A stretch of DNA of 42,622 bases, taken from contig CAMCYP010000032.1 of the NCBI GenBank assembly GCA_945885345.1, positions 1-42,622 on the forward strand. The letters are read 5' to 3'. Within the stretch, counting starts at the first letter, position 1, and every line of letters begins with the position of its first letter. The translations under genes and the position numbers were made by a program. This stretch comes from Bordetella parapertussis. Lineage in GTDB: Bacteria; Pseudomonadota; Gammaproteobacteria; Burkholderiales; SG8-41. The notes under the pieces are model-generated. The model ran no database searches and was not told the DNA's origin. It saw nothing but the letters and a program-made list of their open reading frames with translations. Shown one piece after another: positions 24,842 to 32,275 of the stretch.

Positions 24842-25852
24842 ATGAAAACGTCGAAGTATTCCGGCTGTTATCACGCGTCCCTGCTTAAACCTTTACTGCT
24901 GCCGGGTTGCTTGCTGATCGCCTCGCTGCTTGCTCCCGCTGTGTTCGCACAGGAATTCCCTTCACGGCCGGTGCGTTTCCTGCTTCCCATTGCGCCCGGC
25001 GGCGGCATCGACATCACCGTCCGCACCATTGCCCCGCGGCTCGGCAGTAACTGGGGGCAGACCGTGGTCGTGGACAACCGGCCTGGCGGCACCGGTGCGG
25101 TTGGCCTGGAAACGGCCGCCCGCGCGCAACCCGACGGATACACCATCACCCTCATTACCGGCACCCATGCCGCGCGCCGCGCCACCCACCATGGCAGGCT
25201 GTCCTATGATCTGCTGAAAGACTTTGCCGCCGTGACGCAGATGACCCGGCAGTCGTACGTGCTGGTGCTGCATCCCGCGGTCGCGGCGAAATCGGTGCCC
25301 GAACTGCTTGCCCTGGCCAGGGCCAAACCCGGTAGCCTGACCTACGGCTCAGCCGGACAAGGCAGCCTGCAACATCTGTCGGGTGCCCTGCTTGGCGCGT
25401 TGACGAGAACCAATCTCCTGCATGTGGCCTACAAGGGCGGCGGTCCGGCGCTTGCCGATGTGCTGGGGGGCCAGATCAGCATGGTGTTCGCCACGCCGCT
25501 GGAATCGGTGCCGCACATCAAGACCAATCGCCTGCGGCCGCTTGCCGTGACCAGCCCTAAACGCTCGCCGGCCATGCCCGACCTGCCGTCAATTGCGGAG
25601 ACCGGCGTCGCAGGCTATGAAGTGACCAACTGGTACGGCGTGCTGGCGCCGGCGGCAACGCCCAAGGCGATCATCGACAAGATCAACCGCGGCATTGTCG
25701 AGGTCCTGCGTCTGCCGGAAATGATCGAGCGTTTCAAAGGGGACGGCGTGGAGTTGGTGGGCTCGACTCCTGCGGAGTATCGAAAGCACATCGAAGCCGA
25801 AATCGTGAAATGGGAGCGTGTCGTGAAAACGGCGGGCATCCAGGTGGATTGA
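24842..25852 (+). CDS. Bug/TctC-type periplasmic solute-binding protein (classical subtype)
   Basis: A 336-residue binding protein with a long signal peptide (cleavage about VFA-QEFP, residue 36) and the classical Bug opening FPSRPVRFLLPIAPGGGID. VVVDNRPGGTGAVG and QPDGYTI follow. AAGGAGGTGG is a near-ideal ribosome-binding site, so expression may be high. It is followed 35 bp later by a beta-hydroxyacid dehydrogenase, suggesting a small operon in which the binding protein recognises the enzyme's substrate or a precursor. No TctA/TctB gene is near. Confidence 0.92.
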   Translation: MKTSKYSGCYHASLLKPLLLPGCLLIASLLAPAVFAQEFPSRPVRFLLPIAPGGGIDITVRTIAPRLGSNWGQTVVVDNRPGGTGAVGLETAARAQPDGYTITLITGTHAARRATHHGRLSYDLLKDFAAVTQMTRQSYVLVLHPAVAAKSVPELLALARAKPGSLTYGSAGQGSLQHLSGALLGALTRTNLLHVAYKGGGPALADVLGGQISMVFATPLESVPHIKTNRLRPLAVTSPKRSPAMPDLPSIAETGVAGYEVTNWYGVLAPAATPKAIIDKINRGIVEVLRLPEMIERFKGDGVELVGSTPAEYRKHIEAEIVKWERVVKTAGIQVD

Positions 25853-25887
25853 CCAGGGTAATACCGGATCGACAAAAGGAGCAGAAA

Positions 25888-26808
25888 ATGCGTGTGGGAT
25901 TCATAGGGCTAGGCACGATGGGCGCCTCGATCGCGTTGAACGCGATGAAAGGCGGTTTTGCACTGACGGTGCATGATGTGCGCAAGGAGGCGGGGGCGCC
26001 GCACATCAAGGGCGGTGCGAAGTGGGCGGATACCGTCGAAGATGTCGGCCGCAATGCCGATGTCGTGCTGACCTCGTTGCCGGGGCCGAAGGAAGTGAAG
26101 ATTGTTGCCGAAAGCCTGATCAAAACCATGCTTCCGGGCACGGTGTGGTTCGACCTGTCGACCAATTCGCCGACCGTGGTACGCGACCTTTATGCGCGCT
26201 TCGCTGAAAAGAAGGTTTCCATCCTAGATGCACCGGTCAGCGGCGGGCCGTCCGGCGCGAAGTCCGGAAAAATGGCGTTGTGGGTCGGTGGCGACCAAGC
26301 CGAGTTCGAGCGCTGCCGCAAGGTGCTCGACGCGGTGGGCGATCAGGTGATCTATATCGGAGCGATAGGTGCGGGATCCGTGGCCAAGCTGGTGCATAAC
26401 TGTGCCGGTTACGCAATGCAGCTTGCGCTGGTCGAGCTGTTCACGATGGGTGTCAAGGCCGGCGTCGAGCCATTGCCGCTGTGGGCGGCGATCCGCCAGG
26501 GGGCACTTGGGCGCAAGCGTTCGTTTGACCGCATTGGCGAGCAGTTTCTGCAGGGCAAATTTGATCCACCGAATTTTGCGCTGGCACTGGCGCACAAGGA
26601 CGTTACGCTGGCCACGGATTTTGCACGCGAAATCGGTGTGCCGATGCGCCTCGCCAACATGACTTATGCCGAAATGACCGAGGCACTCAACCGCGGCTGG
26701 GAGAAACGCGACTCACGGTCCTATCTGATCCTGCAACAAGAGCGTGCAGGACTGAACATCAAGGTGCCAGCAGAAGAAATAGAGGCTGTGCTCAAGCGCG
26801 ACGGTTGA
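25888..26808 (+). CDS. NAD(P)-dependent beta-hydroxyacid dehydrogenase (3-hydroxyisobutyrate dehydrogenase family)
   Basis: A 306-residue enzyme with the N-terminal nucleotide-binding motif GFIGLGTMG (4-12), the substrate-binding DAPVSGGPSGAKSG (114-127) and catalytic K167 in GSVAKLVHN with N171 beside it. The C-terminal helical domain is complete. Family members oxidise 3-hydroxyisobutyrate, tartronate semialdehyde, 2-(hydroxymethyl)glutarate or similar beta-hydroxyacids. The ATG at 25888 is chosen for AAAAGGAGCAG upstream and because the glycine-rich motif then begins at residue 4. Genomic partner is the Bug gene just upstream. Specific substrate not visible. Confidence 0.92.
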   Translation: MRVGFIGLGTMGASIALNAMKGGFALTVHDVRKEAGAPHIKGGAKWADTVEDVGRNADVVLTSLPGPKEVKIVAESLIKTMLPGTVWFDLSTNSPTVVRDLYARFAEKKVSILDAPVSGGPSGAKSGKMALWVGGDQAEFERCRKVLDAVGDQVIYIGAIGAGSVAKLVHNCAGYAMQLALVELFTMGVKAGVEPLPLWAAIRQGALGRKRSFDRIGEQFLQGKFDPPNFALALAHKDVTLATDFAREIGVPMRLANMTYAEMTEALNRGWEKRDSRSYLILQQERAGLNIKVPAEEIEAVLKRDG

Positions 26809-26837
26809 TCGCATTGACCAGACCCTAGCCCTCGCGA

Positions 26838-27167
26838 ATGAAATACATCCTGCTTTGCGCACTGTTGTTCGAAGCCCATGCTTTTGCCGGCACTGCCGCA
26901 GAACCCCTGCGGCTCGCGGCGATGGCCGACTACGGTCAAGAACTGAAAGTCGTGATGTACGCCACCAGCTGGTGCCCGTACTGCCAGCAGGCGCGCAATT
27001 ATTTTCGTCAGCAGGGTATTGCATATACCGAGTACGACATTGAGCGCGACGCCGAAGCGAAACGGCGCTACCAGGCCTTCGGCGGCCGCGGCATCCCGGT
27101 AATCTTTGTCGGCAAGCGCCGGATGAACGGGTTCAGCATTTCCGGCTTTAATAAAATTTATCAATAA
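26838..27167 (+). CDS. Exported glutaredoxin-like protein
   Basis: A 109-residue protein with an N-terminal signal-like segment (to about AFAG, residue 18) and a glutaredoxin domain: active site CPYC at 46-49 in ATSWCPYCQQA, the cis-proline region GGRGIPVIFVG (about 87-97) and the GFS turn near the end. It probably reduces or exchanges disulfides outside the cytoplasm. The gene starts 29 bp after the dehydrogenase gene with no clear ribosome-binding site (CCCTCGCG). A hairpin follows its stop codon. Confidence 0.85.
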   Translation: MKYILLCALLFEAHAFAGTAAEPLRLAAMADYGQELKVVMYATSWCPYCQQARNYFRQQGIAYTEYDIERDAEAKRRYQAFGGRGIPVIFVGKRRMNGFSISGFNKIYQ

Positions 27168-27202
27168 CCCCGGTTTCCGGCGTCTGCCGGCCGGAAATGG
27201 GG
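27168..27202 (+). terminator. Hairpin after the glutaredoxin-like gene
   Basis: Just past the stop codon, TTTCCGGC and GCCGGAAA pair perfectly across an 8-nt loop, extended by CCCC/GGGG outside a small bulge. There is no T-tract, so it is a structural or weak terminator element at best. Confidence 0.4.
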
Positions 27203-27259
27203 AATCCACTGCACATGCGGCAGGTTCTATGATAAAAATCGGGACAAGCAGGTTTTAGA

Positions 27260-27303
27260 AAAAGCGCAGCTTGGAAAAGCCGCAGCCTGGGAAAGCGGGG
27301 CGG
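27260..27303. repeat. Imperfect tandem 13-16-bp repeats
   Basis: Three successive related units, AAAAGCGCAGCTTGG (27260-27274), AAAAGCCGCAGCCTGG (27275-27290) and GAAAGCGGGGCGG (27291-27303), lie just upstream of the small gene at 27328. Function unknown. Confidence 0.4.
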
Positions 27304-27327
27304 CAGTCTTTGCACAGGGGCTCAGAC

Positions 27328-27567
27328 ATGTTTGCAATCGTCAGCAAAGCCGATGGTTATCCGGTCAGCCGCAGCGCCGGCAGCGGACAACCCGATCTCG
27401 TCGTGACCTGGACTTCCGGTGACAAGGCCAAGTCCTTCCTCGCCGCCAAGGGCATCGAAACTGATTACGCCGTGGTTGCGCTCACCGAAGATGCACTCAA
27501 TGCCATGGCCAAAGCGCTGGGCTGTGATGCGGATGCCATTGCCTTCGATTCCTACCCCGAAAAATAG
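27328..27567 (+). CDS. Small hypothetical protein
   Basis: A 79-residue acidic protein (MFAIVSKADGYPVSRS... to FDSYPEK) with no signal peptide, membrane segment or cysteine pair, and no family I recognise. The ATG at 27328 is preceded by CAGGGG, which favours it over a TTG at 27271 lying in a repeat region. Codon use and third-position GC match neighbouring genes, which supports a real gene. It stands alone between the glutaredoxin-like gene and the lysine/arginine-rich periplasmic protein. Confidence 0.65.
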   Translation: MFAIVSKADGYPVSRSAGSGQPDLVVTWTSGDKAKSFLAAKGIETDYAVVALTEDALNAMAKALGCDADAIAFDSYPEK

Positions 27568-27704
27568 GGGCTGATCCCGGCTTGGGCATGCCGCTGGCAT
27601 TACAACTGCTTACACTTTGTTACCGGAATGTGGTCGATTTCGATGAAGGCTAGGCGTTAATCTGCAGCCGGGAATTGCCCCACCACTGATCAGGGAGTCC
27701 AAAC

Positions 27705-28037
27705 ATGAATATCAAGACCATCATTGCCGCTGCCGTCATTGCTGCCGTGCCCGCGCTGTCCTACGCGCAGGCCAGGGATCCTGCTGCCACACCCGGCATC
27801 GACAAGCGTCAGGAAATGCAGCAAAAACGCATCGACCAGGGTGTGCAGTCGGGTGAACTGAACAAGCGCGAAGCCGCCCGCCTGGAGCGTCATCAGGATC
27901 GTGTCGGCAAAATGGAAGACAAGGCGAAAGCCGACGGTACAGTGACCAAAAAGGAACGCGCGAAAATTCACCATGCGCAGAACAACGAAAGCCAGCGCAT
28001 TCATCGCCAGAAACATGATCGCCAGAAAGCGAAGTAA
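27705..28037 (+). CDS. Small exported, highly charged hypothetical protein
   Basis: A 110-residue protein with a clear signal peptide (MNIKTIIAAAVIAAVPALSYA, cleavage about residue 21) and a mature part rich in Lys, Arg, Glu and Gln, predicted mostly helical, with repeated patterns such as KREAARLERHQDR and KKERAKIHHAQN. There are no cysteines and no family assignment I can support; it would lie in the periplasm. It has its own strong intrinsic terminator at 28054-28090, and AGGGAGTCC precedes the ATG, so it looks like a single-gene unit. Confidence 0.8.
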   Translation: MNIKTIIAAAVIAAVPALSYAQARDPAATPGIDKRQEMQQKRIDQGVQSGELNKREAARLERHQDRVGKMEDKAKADGTVTKKERAKIHHAQNNESQRIHRQKHDRQKAK

Positions 28038-28053
28038 ATTTCGCGGCCGATCA

Positions 28054-28090
28054 GGCGCAACCGCTCCGCGAGGGGCGGTTTTTTTGCGCC
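28054..28090 (+). terminator. Rho-independent terminator
   Basis: An outer stem GGCGCAA/TTGCGCC encloses an inner stem AACCGCTCC/GGGGCGGTT (one G-U) around a GCGA loop, with seven T residues at 28079-28085. It ends the 27705 gene. Confidence 0.85.
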
Positions 28091-28100
28091 TGCTGTCGGC

Positions 28101-28106
28101 TAGAAT
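28101..28106 (+). promoter_or_regulatory. Candidate -10 element
   Basis: GGCTAGAATGAT contains TAGAAT 22 bp before the membrane-protein start at 28128, right after the terminator. The sequence context is common for -10 sites in GC-rich betaproteobacteria. The -35 is not convincing. Confidence 0.35.
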
Positions 28107-28127
28107 GATTTTTGTTCATCCGGAGTC

Positions 28128-28529
28128 ATGCAGATGCGAACATGGATAATTTATTTCGCGGGTTTGAGCGCCCGCAAGCAGATCCTCTGGTGTTATTTGA
28201 TCTGGTATCTGGTCACGGTGTATTACCGTTTTGATCCGTCGCCGGCACTGTGGATTAACTCAATGGGCATCAGCCTGATCATCGGTATCGGGCTGATACT
28301 GAGCGTGGCGGCTCCGGCGGGACAGAAAGCCGATCGCTGGCAGATCTTCCGGTTGTTCCTGATGCCGTTCTGTGTGTCGAGTTTTGCCGCGCTGATCAAG
28401 GGTCATGGCTATATTTTTATATTTCCCACGGTACCCGTGGAATTCCTGGCCTCGGTCGGCGCCTGTGCGATTTTTGTCCTGTGCGTATTCGTACTGCGTA
28501 AAACAGCCGGTAAATTCCCGGCGGCTTAG
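28128..28529 (+). CDS. Small integral membrane protein, unknown function
   Basis: A 133-residue protein with about four hydrophobic segments (near 17-36, 45-64, 72-91 and 104-125) and short polar loops such as PAGQKADRW. No family recognised. CCGGAG lies 5 bp before the ATG at 28128; ATG 28134 is an alternative. A 6-bp GC stem (CCCGGC/GCCGGG, 28517-28534) spans the stop codon. The thioesterase gene follows after 55 bp with its own candidate -10, so they may be separate units. Confidence 0.75.
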   Translation: MQMRTWIIYFAGLSARKQILWCYLIWYLVTVYYRFDPSPALWINSMGISLIIGIGLILSVAAPAGQKADRWQIFRLFLMPFCVSSFAALIKGHGYIFIFPTVPVEFLASVGACAIFVLCVFVLRKTAGKFPAA

Positions 28530-28546
28530 CCGGGGCGGCACTCGGC

Positions 28547-28552
28547 TACAAT
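28547..28552 (+). promoter_or_regulatory. Candidate -10 element
   Basis: GGCTACAATGCC contains TACAAT, 33 bp before the thioesterase start. No good -35 hexamer at the proper distance. Confidence 0.3.
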
Positions 28553-28584
28553 GCCGGCGGTTCAAACAACAGCGGATTACGTTC

Positions 28585-28971
28585 ATGGAAACCCTGCAGG
28601 TCGGTATGTCCCTCACCGTCGAGCGCGAAGTCAGTGAAGCGATGACCACGCAACGCGGTGAATACAAGGTGTTCTCGACACCGTCGATGGTGCAGTTCTG
28701 CGAAAGTGCGGCAGGCCAGCTGGTCGCGTCGCACCTGATGCCGGGGCAGGGCCAGGTCGGCATGATCGTCACCATCCGCCACATGGGGCCAACGCCGATG
28801 GGCAAGCGTGTGCGTGCCGAAGTCGAACTGACCGGTATCGACCGGCGCCGGCTGAGTTTCAAGATCAAGGTGTTTGACGACGTCGAGCAGGTCGGGGAAT
28901 GCGATCACGACCGCTTCATCGTCGACCTCGACAAATACCAGGCCAGGCTGAAGAAAAAAATCGAAGGTTGA
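28585..28971 (+). CDS. Hot-dog fold thioesterase, FlK-like
   Basis: A 128-residue single hot-dog domain related to the fluoroacetyl-CoA thioesterase FlK family. The expected catalytic positions are present: STPSMVQFCE (31-40, with T32 and E40) and H66 in IRHMGPTPMG. It should hydrolyse a small acyl-CoA. Natural substrates of most family members are unknown, and FlK specificity cannot be assumed. Start ATG 28585 gives the usual N-terminus METLQVGMSLT; longer in-frame starts overlap the preceding gene and add unrelated residues. Converges with the alpha/beta hydrolase gene at 29012 with a 40-bp gap. Confidence 0.88.
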   Translation: METLQVGMSLTVEREVSEAMTTQRGEYKVFSTPSMVQFCESAAGQLVASHLMPGQGQVGMIVTIRHMGPTPMGKRVRAEVELTGIDRRRLSFKIKVFDDVEQVGECDHDRFIVDLDKYQARLKKKIEG

Positions 28972-29011
28972 TCTGCCGCAGAGGACGCACTTAACCCATT
29001 GTTTTTATTGA

Positions 29012-29863
29012 TTATTCTACAGTAATCTGCGGGCGCCAGCGTCGCGATTCGACCAGCGCCAGAAATTCATCCGTGATGCGGTTGAAGTGCGCCGGTTCTT
29101 CCAGGTTGACCACGTGGCCGGTGGCTGGCACCACAGTCAGGCGCGCCGCTGCACAGGTACGTTTGATAAACAGCCCGGCATTGAGTGCGGTGTCGTCCTC
29201 GTCGCCGACCACCACATGCAGCGGCACTTTCAGTTGGTGCAGGCTGCGTTCCAGACTCTGAATCGACGGGCGGCGCGTCTGTATGCCGCGCAGCGTGTTG
29301 GCGTGGCCCAGCCCGGAATGTTCACAGAAGCGCACCCAGAATTCACGCCAGGCACGCGGATCCTTGTGCAGCAGCTGCACGCGGTTGGGCGCGTTGCGGT
29401 ACGTTTTTGCGATCTCCTGCAGCGGCAGTGTTTCAAACTCGTGTGCCCGGATCGCGGTATTGCGCAAAAACTCTTTGCGCTTTTTCGGATCGGAACCCGA
29501 GCCCGCACCGATCAGCGTCAGCGACTGCGCCATGCGCGGGTAATGCAGGCCGAAGTGCAGTGTCGATGCAGCACCCATCGAACAGCCGATGATGTGCGCC
29601 CTGCGCAGGCCGAGATGACGCATCACTGCGGCGATGTCGTCAGTGGCGATGGTCTGAGAATATTTTGTCCATGATTTCGGCACCTCCGACGGCGGGTAAC
29701 CGCGCGCGTTGAACGCGATGCAGCGATGGCGGCGGCTGAAGTGCCGGACCTGGTCTTCCCAGCTGCGCAGGTCACCGGAGAATTCGTGCACGAACACGAT
29801 GGGTGTGCCTTTGCCGGACTCTTCGTAATACAGCCGCGCGTTTTTGGCTGGTGCGTAAGGCAT
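29012..29863 (-). CDS. Alpha/beta hydrolase
   Basis: A 283-residue alpha/beta-hydrolase-fold enzyme, cytoplasmic. The nucleophile elbow is GCSMGA with S95. An acid in VVGDEDDTA (D221 or D224) and H250 in PATGHVVNLEEP complete the triad, and the oxyanion region is HEFSGD (26-31). It could be an esterase, lactonase (enol-lactone hydrolase-like) or C-C hydrolase; nothing seen picks between these. Last gene of the minus-strand operon that begins with the hydroxyacid dehydrogenase at 34258. Confidence 0.9.
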   Translation of the reverse strand: MPYAPAKNARLYYEESGKGTPIVFVHEFSGDLRSWEDQVRHFSRRHRCIAFNARGYPPSEVPKSWTKYSQTIATDDIAAVMRHLGLRRAHIIGCSMGAASTLHFGLHYPRMAQSLTLIGAGSGSDPKKRKEFLRNTAIRAHEFETLPLQEIAKTYRNAPNRVQLLHKDPRAWREFWVRFCEHSGLGHANTLRGIQTRRPSIQSLERSLHQLKVPLHVVVGDEDDTALNAGLFIKRTCAAARLTVVPATGHVVNLEEPAHFNRITDEFLALVESRRWRPQITVE

Positions 29864-29898
29864 GCTGTGTTCCTCGAACGATTACCGTGTGATGTAAA

Positions 29899-30183
29899 TC
29901 AGGGCGTGACCTGCACACCTTTCCAGAAGGCAATCCGGCCGCGGATCTGTTTTGCGGCTTCCTTCGGCTCGGCGTAGTACCACACCGCATCCGTGTTGCT
30001 GCTGCCGTTGACAGCCAGCGTGTAGTAATTGGCTGCGCCTTTCCACGGACACACCGTCGTCGTGGTACTGGGTTTGAGAAAGGCCGCATTGACCACGGAG
30101 GTCAGCGGGAAATAGTGATTGCCTTCAACAACCACGGTGTCAGCAGATTCGGCGATGACGGCATTGTTCCAGACGGCTTTCAT
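29899..30183 (-). CDS. DUF427 domain protein
   Basis: A 94-residue protein matching DUF427: MKAVWNNAVIAESADTVVVEGN at the start (split by the family's beta strands), NHYFPLTSV, the conserved TVCPWKGAANYYTL and AVWYYAEPKEAA. This family is a small beta-rich cytoplasmic domain of unknown biochemical role. The GGGGGAGTCCC leader precedes the ATG. It lies 35 bp before the hydrolase gene, same operon. Confidence 0.9.
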   Translation of the reverse strand: MKAVWNNAVIAESADTVVVEGNHYFPLTSVVNAAFLKPSTTTTVCPWKGAANYYTLAVNGSSNTDAVWYYAEPKEAAKQIRGRIAFWKGVQVTP

Positions 30184-30221
30184 GGGACTCCCCCGGCGTT
30201 GGATGCGAAGTTACAGTGCGG

Positions 30222-30413
30222 TCAGTACAGCTTGGCAGCAAGCACAAAAAACGCTGCGCCCAGCGCAGCGTAGAACAAGCGTGCGCCATCGCGCCCGAAC
30301 AGATTCACAAAAAACCTGGCGCGCCAGTTGTTGAAAAACCAGTCCCAGTCGAAAGCCGCGGCGGCGATTACAAACACTCCGCAGGCAACAGCAAACAGCG
30401 CCGTGGGTTCCAT
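30222..30413 (-). CDS. Small two-helix membrane protein, Imm17-like
   Basis: A 63-residue protein with hydrophobic segments at about 4-22 and 46-62 around a polar loop FDWDWFFNNWRARFFVNLFGRDGARL. The layout and the NWR...GR.GAR.FY pattern resemble the Imm17 family, proposed as immunity proteins of polymorphic toxins, but no toxin gene is near, so the name should not be read as function. It lies within the operon, 18 bp after the crotonase and 38 bp before the DUF427 gene. Confidence 0.7.
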   Translation of the reverse strand: MEPTALFAVACGVFVIAAAAFDWDWFFNNWRARFFVNLFGRDGARLFYAALGAAFFVLAAKLY

Positions 30414-30431
30414 GCCCGCGGCGCTGGTGCG

Positions 30432-31208
30432 TTAGCGACCTTCGAACTTCGGTTTGCGCTTTTCGATGAAGGCGGCCATGCCTTCCTTCTGGTCTTTGGA
30501 CGCAAACAGCATCTGCAGCGTGCGTGTTTCCAGCGTCAATCCCGTTTCCAGCGAGGCATCCATGCCACGGATTACCGACTCTTTTGTCTGCTGGATCGCC
30601 AGCGGCGCCAGTTCGGCGATCTGCGCCGCCATCGCCACCGCGCGTTTCTCGACTTCGGCGTCGGGCACGATTTCACTGATCAGGCCCATCGCCTCTGCTT
30701 CCTTCGCCCCGAACAGATCGCCGGTCAGTACGTAACGCATGGCCTTGTATTTGCCGACGGTGCGCGGGAAACGCTGGGTGCCGCCGCCGCCGGGGATGAT
30801 GCCGATTTTGACTTCAGGCTGGCCGAACTTTGCAGATTCCCCGGCGATGATGATGTCGCAGGTCATCGCCAGTTCGCAGCCGCCGCCGAGCGCAAAGCCG
30901 CTGACCGCGGCGATCACCGGTTTCGGGCAGGCGTAGATGGTGCGCCACATTTTTTGCGTGCCGCGCAGCAGCATGTCGATGGTGCTGGCATTGGCCATTT
31001 CCTTGATGTCGGCGCCTGCCGCAAAGGCCTTGTCATTGCCGGTGAGCACGATGCAGCGCACGCTGTCGTCATCGGCCATTTCGGTCAGGTACTGGCCGAT
31101 CAGTTTCCGTACTTCCAGGTTCAGCGCGTTGCGCGCTTCCGGGCGGTTGATGCGGATCAGGCCGACGCCCTCGGCGGGGCGTTCGGTGATGACGACGGGT
31201 GCGGTCAT
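30432..31208 (-). CDS. Enoyl-CoA hydratase/isomerase (crotonase) family protein
   Basis: A 258-residue crotonase. Oxyanion-hole loops AFAAGADIKEM (61-71) and SGFALGGGCELA (103-114) are canonical, the first catalytic Glu is E132 in FGQPEVKIGIIPGGGGTQRF (split motif), and the C-terminus ends FIEKRKPKFEGR. The second glutamate of classical hydratases looks replaced by R158 in KAMRYVLTG. It probably hydrates or isomerises an enoyl-CoA. It lies in the operon directly after two Bug genes, which suggests a pathway for a transported organic acid that becomes a CoA ester; no CoA ligase is in the same operon. Confidence 0.93.
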   Translation of the reverse strand: MTAPVVITERPAEGVGLIRINRPEARNALNLEVRKLIGQYLTEMADDDSVRCIVLTGNDKAFAAGADIKEMANASTIDMLLRGTQKMWRTIYACPKPVIAAVSGFALGGGCELAMTCDIIIAGESAKFGQPEVKIGIIPGGGGTQRFPRTVGKYKAMRYVLTGDLFGAKEAEAMGLISEIVPDAEVEKRAVAMAAQIAELAPLAIQQTKESVIRGMDASLETGLTLETRTLQMLFASKDQKEGMAAFIEKRKPKFEGR

Positions 31209-31230
31209 GCAGGAAGTTCCTCGTAGTACG

Positions 31231-32208
31231 CTACTTCGCGAGACCCAGATCGACCAGGACTGCCTTGATGTCGTTGTAGTCCTTGTCGATGTCCTTGGTG
31301 AACTGCGCGCTGGTCACGAAATCGTTCGACCAGAAATTCTTCGCGACGTTGGCCTTCCATTCCGGCGTATCGGTGGCCTTGCGCAGCACGCCTTCCCAGT
31401 AGGAGATCTGCTCCGCGGTCAGCCCCTTGGGGGCCATGATCGCGCGCCAGCCGCCGTAGACCAGATCGACGCCCTGCTCCTTCCACGTCGGGATATTGGC
31501 AAGCGCGCCGCCGAAGCGCTGATTGGCGGAAACGCCGACCACACGCAGCCGGCCCTCGGCGAGGTGCGAGGATACGTTGCCCGCCGCGGTGGTCACCAGA
31601 TCGATATGGCCGCCCAGCAGCTGGGTGATTGCTTCCGACGAGCCCTTGAATGCCACCACCTTCAGGTTGCGCGGGTTGATGCCAATGCTTTTCGCCAGCA
31701 TGCCGGCGGCAATATGATTGTGGCTGCCCAGCGCGGTGGCGAAACCGATGGACACCGACTGCGGGTCTTTTTTCAGGCGTTCGGCGAGGTCCTTGCCGGT
31801 CTTGATCGGTGAATTGGCGTTGACGGCAAACACCACGTAGTCGTTGAAAAGCGAGGCGATGGCCGTGAAGTCCTTGTGGCTGAGTTTGCTGCGGCCGACG
31901 ATGTGGTTGGTCAACAGCGCCGTGGTGCCGACCAACAGCGTATGCGGATCGCCGGCGTGCTGGCTGACATAGGTGAAGGCGATCGAGCTGCCGCCGCCGG
32001 GCTTGTTGACCACCGAAAGCGTCGTCGGGATCAGTTTGCCGTCGACAATCGCTTTCTCGACCGCGCGCGCGGTCTTGTCGTTGCTGCCGCCGGGAGCCGA
32101 CCCGACGATGATTTCGACGTTGCGGCTGGGCGACCAGCCCTGTGCGCCGGCGACGCCGGCAAGCACCATCGTGGCCAATGCGACCAACAGCCTGATACAT
32201 GCTTTCAT
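31231..32208 (-). CDS. Bug/TctC-type periplasmic solute-binding protein (WxP subtype)
   Basis: A 325-residue binding protein with signal peptide (cleavage about AGA-QGW, residue 22), then WSPSRNVEIIVGSAPGGSND, VVNKPGGGSSIAFTYV and IPTWKEQGVDLVYGGWRA. These mark the same subtype as 12736, 16522 and 18765, although it is encoded 11-18 kb away in another operon. GGAGGAAAATC leads into its ATG. The next gene upstream is a classical-subtype Bug gene, so one operon encodes one of each kind. Confidence 0.92.
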   Translation of the reverse strand: MKACIRLLVALATMVLAGVAGAQGWSPSRNVEIIVGSAPGGSNDKTARAVEKAIVDGKLIPTTLSVVNKPGGGSSIAFTYVSQHAGDPHTLLVGTTALLTNHIVGRSKLSHKDFTAIASLFNDYVVFAVNANSPIKTGKDLAERLKKDPQSVSIGFATALGSHNHIAAGMLAKSIGINPRNLKVVAFKGSSEAITQLLGGHIDLVTTAAGNVSSHLAEGRLRVVGVSANQRFGGALANIPTWKEQGVDLVYGGWRAIMAPKGLTAEQISYWEGVLRKATDTPEWKANVAKNFWSNDFVTSAQFTKDIDKDYNDIKAVLVDLGLAK

Positions 32209-32275
32209 GATTTTCCTCCGTCGTTTTGTATATTCCGCTCCAGCCGGAGGCTGGTGCGGACGATCCGGCCGTCGA

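Noticed and set aside
27271..27327. TTG start for the small hypothetical gene
   Set aside because: It lies in a tandem-repeat stretch and ATG 27328 has a better ribosome-binding site.
28517..28534. Terminator at the end of the small membrane-protein gene
   Set aside because: A 6-bp GC stem exists but spans the stop codon and has no T-tract.
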